The notes under the pieces: model-generated
Database searches by the model: none
What the model was told of the DNA's origin: nothing
The model's input: only the letters and a program-made list of their open reading frames with translations
Made by a program: the position numbers and the translations under genes
Shown here: positions 60,076 through 64,000 of the stretch, piece after piece
How positions within the stretch are numbered: position 1 is the stretch's first letter
Layout of the letters: every line of letters starts with the position of its first letter
Origin: Neostapfia colusana
Taxonomy: Eukaryota > Streptophyta > Magnoliopsida > Poales > Poaceae
Direction: 5' to 3'
Assembly: GCA_030760725.1 (NCBI GenBank)
Contig: JASWHV010000005.1
Location: 30,823,241 to 30,887,240, forward strand
Length of the DNA: 64,000 nucleotides

Positions 60076-60615
60076 TTCTCCCTTATAAATATAACCCCAC
60101 CCCTGGCCGCACCCCTCTCTCTTCTGGTCGCCACCCCTTTGCTGCTGCCTTGGCCGCCGTCGAAACTCTGCCCCGCCTCGCCGTCGCCGGAGAAGAAGAC
60201 CCCTGCTGCCAAGCCCTGGCCGCAGCCCTATTCTTCTCCAAAGTAAAACCCCAGCTGCTGTCATTGCAAGGGAAAAAGTCCAGCTGCAAGGAGGAGAGGA
60301 GGAAGAAGAGAGGTAGGTCCCCATTACCCATCTTACGACGTCGCCGCTGTTTCTACGCATCCGTTTTCTTCGCCCCCTTCGAGCAGAAACTTTTGCGTGT
60401 GGATAGATCGTGTTTTGATCGGTTTTTGATGGTGGAATTGATCTAGATCTTGAGTAAAGATCATCACCACGTCCACACTTGATCCCAGAACCCTTGTTCA
60501 TCATAAAACCCCATGAAAGCTTGTTAAAACATGCAAGAACACGTACAAACTGGTTTAATAAAACAACACCATAAAATTTGCATTTATCTACCCCATTGCA
60601 TATTGAGTAAAGTTT

Positions 60616-61301
60616 GTGCATGATGATGAAGAGGAGCCACCCCTTGCTGAGACCAATAATAAAGGTGATGAATGGGCCAACCATTCAGTTCAAGAATTTT
60701 GGTCCGACGGATTGGAAGGAGGAAACATCTCCAAGGAGCTTAAAGAGTTTCTGGATTGCTGCAGCCTATACCCGGAGTATCTCCTCAAGAAAGTCCCTCA
60801 TCTCTGACATGAAGAGTGGAAGGCTGAAGTAACCATCCTATCTACCGGTAGGGTTGTCACTCAGCACTTCGCACCCACATGGAGAGCTACAAAGGCAGAA
60901 GCTATCGATGATGTTGCATGGGATGCACTCATGGACTGTGCTATGCCTTCCGGGAGCAGCTTGAGAATACTACTTTTGAGCTGCACCCGCATCGAAAGAG
61001 TGGTACAAGGGATATCATTGGACCCCATGAAGGAGCTCTTTCCAACCCACAAGCTGCTGACAAGTCTCAGAGGTTGCTCGTGGAGTTAGGAAACCGCTAT
61101 GCAAGCACACAAGAAGAGATTCGTTACCTCCGCAAGAAGCTGTACTTGCTGGAAAAAACAGGAGGAGACTCGTGCCAACGCGGGAGCAAATGGAGCACCA
61201 GCGTCATCTATCCCTACATGGACTGCCAACTCACCTTGACGTGCGCCCATGTATGGACCACCCCGTCACACGGCGAGAACAATACCGGTTCTCACGATTA
61301 A
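60616..61301 (+). pseudogene. Extra ORF in the Gypsy leader, unknown function
   Basis: Two shifted frames. The first starts near 60616 with an acidic segment and EFWSDGLEGGNISKELKEFL, followed by a stop at 60806. Beyond it one frame reads HFAPTWRATKAEAIDDVAWD, which recalls a double-stranded-RNA-binding or similar alpha-beta motif but is too short to claim. The second frame (60918-61301) continues ENTTFELHPHRKSGTRDIIG and a coiled-coil like STQEEIRYLRKKLYLLEK. It could be the analogue of the extra ORF of the other chromovirus, but no H3-like start is visible. I do not recognise the family. Confidence 0.55.
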
Positions 61302-61629
61302 GTTTAGGTTTCCATTGAATAAAGCTGTAATAGGAACATTTAGATCGTAGTAGCTTGAATAAGAGTGGCGTGCTGAAATTTTTGTGATGATTGCTTGGTT
61401 TGTGTGCTGATGTGAGTCATGGGACACTTTGGTGAATGTCCACATCCACACATAGTGGAGATATGTGAGATGCTTCAGCACGTGTTCACATCCTCATATA
61501 GGCTGAAATTTATAAAAGAAGTTGCTTAGTTGATACACCTTGATGCATATAGTTGGGAAATCGCTTCTTTCAAATCTGAATTCTAGCCCCTACAAATATA
61601 GTATGTCCGAAAGTAGCCTTAAAATAAGG
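61302..61629. other. Leader stretch without recognised features
   Basis: About 330 bp between the unknown ORF and the protease remnant. Neither a primer site nor gag sequence is visible. Confidence 0.5.
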
Positions 61630-62751
61630 GGGTAGACTTTCTTACCAACCTTATTATCTTGGATTCCCAAGGGATTGACATAATACGTGGAATGGACTGG
61701 TTAAGCAAGCACAACGGAGTGATCCAATGTGCTCAGAGGATCGTGCAGTTGACTATTGAGTTCGAGGCAGCCCAACCTACAATGAAGAAGACAGTGCTGA
61801 ACCACATCGAAGAAGTGACATTGGAAGCCATTCCGGTGTTCAAGAATATTTAGATGTGTTCCTGGAAGAACTTCCAGGTATGCCACCTGACCGGGACATT
61901 GAATTTACCATTGATTTAGTACCCGGAACTGCTCCTATAGTAAAGAGGCCATATAGGATGCCTGCTAATGAGTTAGTGTAGCTCAAGAAGCAAATTTAGG
62001 AGCAGTTAGAAAAGGGTTTTATACGCCCAAGCTCGTCACCATGGGGAGCCCCCGTGCTCTTCGTAGACAAGAAGGATGGGACCCAAAGGATGTGTGTGGA
62101 TTATAGGTCTCTCAATGAGGTGACGATCAAGAATAAATACCCGCTGCCGCGTATAGAGGACCTATTCGATCAAATGAAACGTGCCCGAATTTTCTCCAAG
62201 ATTGATCTTCGGTCGAGATACTTCCAACTGAAGATTAAGCCCTCTGACATACCCAAGACTGCATTTTGAACACGGTATGGTTCGTATGAGTATACAACGT
62301 TATGTCTTTTGGGTTAACGAATGCACCAGCATACCTTATGTACCTCATTAATAAGGTCTTCATGGAGTACTTGGACAAGTTCGTCGTGGTTTTCATTGAC
62401 GATATCATGATGTATTTTAAAAGTGGGGAAGAACACGAAGAACACTTGAGGTTAACATTGCAGAAACTATGAGAGCATCAATTGTATGCTAAGTTCAGCA
62501 AGTGTCAATTTTGGCTAAAGGAGATATCGTTCCTAGGCCACATCATCTCCGAGGGTGGAGTATCGGTTGATCTCGGAAAAGTGGGAGATGTTCTGAAGTG
62601 GAACCAACCACAGAATGTGAGAGATATTCGGAGTTTCTTTGGGATGGCTGGATACTACCGCCGGTTCATCAAGGATTTCTCCAAAATAGCGAAGCCTATG
62701 GCTGAATTGCTAATGAAGGGGAAAGTATTTCAGTGGACACCAGTGTGTTAA
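61630..62751 (+). pseudogene. Gypsy protease end and reverse transcriptase
   Basis: Starts with the protease C-terminus GVDFLTNLIILDSQGIDIIR and GMDWLSKHNG. After stops at 61851 and about 61979 the RT shows DGTQRMCVDYRSLNEV, YPLPRIEDLFDQMKRARIFS, then TGA at 62268 where Arg is expected. A frameshift follows near 62298. The catalytic segment VFIDDIM is at about 62395, with FWLKEISFLGHIISEGGVSV and FGMAGYYRRFIKDF downstream. It is strongly similar to the RT at 7467-8504. Confidence 0.9.
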
Positions 62752-62796
62752 GAAAGCTTTAAAGAACTAAAGAAGAGATTAACAACAGCGCCGGTT

Positions 62797-63426
62797 TTGG
62801 TATTGCCGGACGTGAGCAAGAGCTTCGACATATATTGTGACGCATCAAGACAAGGGCTTGGATGTGTGCTCATGCAAGAAGGACATGTGGTAGCCTATGC
62901 ATCGAGACAACTAAAGAAACATGAGCTGAATTACCCCACACATGACTTGGAACTTGCAGCCGTGGTACATGCCTTGAAGATTTGGAGGCATTATATCCTT
63001 GGCCACCGATGTGAGATCTATACGGATCACAAAAGCCTCAAGTATATATTCATGCAAACGGATCTGAATTTGAGGCAACGTCGATGGTTGAAACTCATCA
63101 ATGATTATGATGTTGGAATCAACTATCACCCCGGAAAGGCCAATGTAGTAGCTGATGCGTTGAGCCGAAAGAGAGTATGTCACCAACTCACGGTTCGGGA
63201 GCTGCCACCCGAGCTGCGCAAGGAGTTCGAACGGTTACATCTCAGATTCTTGAATGAGATGGAGGTGATAGAACTGAACTCCTCGCTGGAACAAGAGATA
63301 CGAGATGGCCAAGCAATGGATGAGGAAATCAAGGAAATCAAGGAAAGAATCCGACAAGGCATAGAAAAGGATTTTAAGGAAGACGAGAAATGCACGCTTT
63401 GGTTAGGGAAAAGGATGTGTGTCTAA
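62797..63426 (+). pseudogene. Gypsy RNase H
   Basis: 209 open residues: FDIYCDASRQGLGCVLMQEG, NYPTHDLELAAVVHALKIWR, IYTDHKSLKYIFMQ, LNLRQRRWLKLINDYDVGI and KANVVADALSRK. It ends at a TAA in KRMCV, after which the integrase is out of frame. Confidence 0.93.
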
Positions 63427-64000
63427 CATGAAGCATATCAGTGACACGATATTAAAGGAGGCACACGGCTCGCCTTATTCCATGCATCCCGGCTGTACAA
63501 AGATGTACAAGGACCTGAAAACTTGCTATTGGTGAGATGGTATGAAAAGGGACATAGCTGAATATGTTGCCTTATGCGACACGTGCCAACGAGTGAAGGC
63601 CGAACGTCAAAGACCCGCTGGATTGTGCAGCCATTAAAAGTACCCGAGTGGAAGTGGGAAGATATCAGCATGGATTTCATTGTTGGATTGCCATGTACTC
63701 AGTCCGGCTACGACTCTATTTGGGTTATTGTGGACCTGTTGACGAAAACAACCCATTTCCTTCCTGTTAGAACCAAGTACACCGTCACACAACTAGCCAT
63801 GCTGTATTTGGAGCAAATCGTGTGTCGTCATGGAGTTCCGGAGAGGATAGTTTCAGATCGAGGTTCTCAATTTACCTCTAGATTCTGGAAGAAGGTGCAT
63901 GAAGCCATGGGTACACGATTGAATTTTAGCTCCGCATATCACCCGCAAACCGACGGGCAAACCGAGAGGACAAATCAGATTTTGGAAGACATGTTGAGAG
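63427..64000 (+). pseudogene. Gypsy integrase, cut by window end
   Basis: The zinc-binding part (YVALCDTCQRVKAE near 63560-63600, preceded by a TGA at about 63536) is followed by a frameshift near 63630. Then comes the core: MDFIVGLPCTQSGYDSIWVI, VSDRGSQFTSRFW and the TDGQTERTNQILED segment at the last bases. The third acidic residue is present. The element continues beyond 64000. Confidence 0.9.

Larger units (their letters stand above)
59396..64000 (+). mobile_element. Second Gypsy chromovirus-like element, gag missing, cut by window end
   Basis: Starts TGTAACACACTCAATTTC at 59396, an LTR-like start right after the Tat-like element. An LTR/leader with tandem repeats and a TATA box (about 60085-60092) is followed by a broken extra ORF, then by protease, RT, RNase H and integrase in order on the plus strand from about 61630. 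No gag or Met-tRNA primer site was found between, so the 5' internal part is probably deleted. The RT and integrase resemble those of the chromovirus at 2287-12064. Confidence 0.8.

Overview
This looks like a grass (Poaceae) nuclear genome segment: one recognisable host gene, a gibberellin 2-oxidase, next to a dense nest of plant transposons (chromovirus and Tat-type Gypsy, Sirevirus and another Copia, LINEs, CACTA, a hAT MITE). There is no bacterial-style gene organisation, rRNA, tRNA or CRISPR. Nearly all retrotransposon reading frames are broken by stops or frameshifts, so they are annotated as pseudogenes.

Layout. 1-1379: right part of a CACTA element. 1380-2055: LINE A reverse-transcriptase remnant. 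2056-2286: 3' end of a second LINE (LINE B). 2287-12064: a Gypsy chromovirus on the minus strand (3.18 kb LTR, gag-pol, an extra ORF upstream of gag, then a truncated second LTR). 12063-16813: a second, nearly identical copy of 712-5467, ending in a solo LTR with a GGCTC target-site duplication. 16814-17164: LINE B continues. 17165-35638: a minus-strand Sirevirus, itself interrupted by a 9.4-kb CACTA transposon (23382-32792, TSD CAT). 35639-39719: LINE B again (ORF2 and the end of ORF1). 39720-46811: a Copia element (430-bp LTRs, TSD CTTTG). 46812 to about 47830: LINE B ORF1. 48492-52056: the GA 2-oxidase gene on the minus strand, three exons, with a 638-bp hAT MITE in intron 1. From about 54.4 kb to 59395: a Tat-like Gypsy on the plus strand whose LTR carries a (CT)n tract and a 111-bp tandem repeat. 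59396-64000: another plus-strand Gypsy, truncated by the window end.

The nesting gives a relative order. LINE B landed beside LINE A and now spans about 34 kb because the chromovirus, the Sirevirus and the Copia element inserted into it; the CACTA then entered the Sirevirus. A later tandem duplication copied the CACTA-LINE-chromovirus block, and the second chromovirus copy apparently collapsed to a solo LTR.

The most striking observation is the chromovirus ORF upstream of gag (10314-11108, minus). Its first 17 residues, MARTRLTARKSTGGRVP, closely match the N-terminal tail of histone H3, including the exact TARKSTGG segment around lysine 9, and the match continues past a nonsense codon (HQLA). 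The same element encodes a chromodomain-like tail on its integrase. Other notable points: an approximately 163-bp duplication bordering the Sirevirus instead of 5 bp, a regular array of eight CACGTG G-boxes in the Tat-like LTR, a Copia polyprotein kept in one frame but broken only by stops that look like C-to-T changes, and a CACTA element with two successive right ends.
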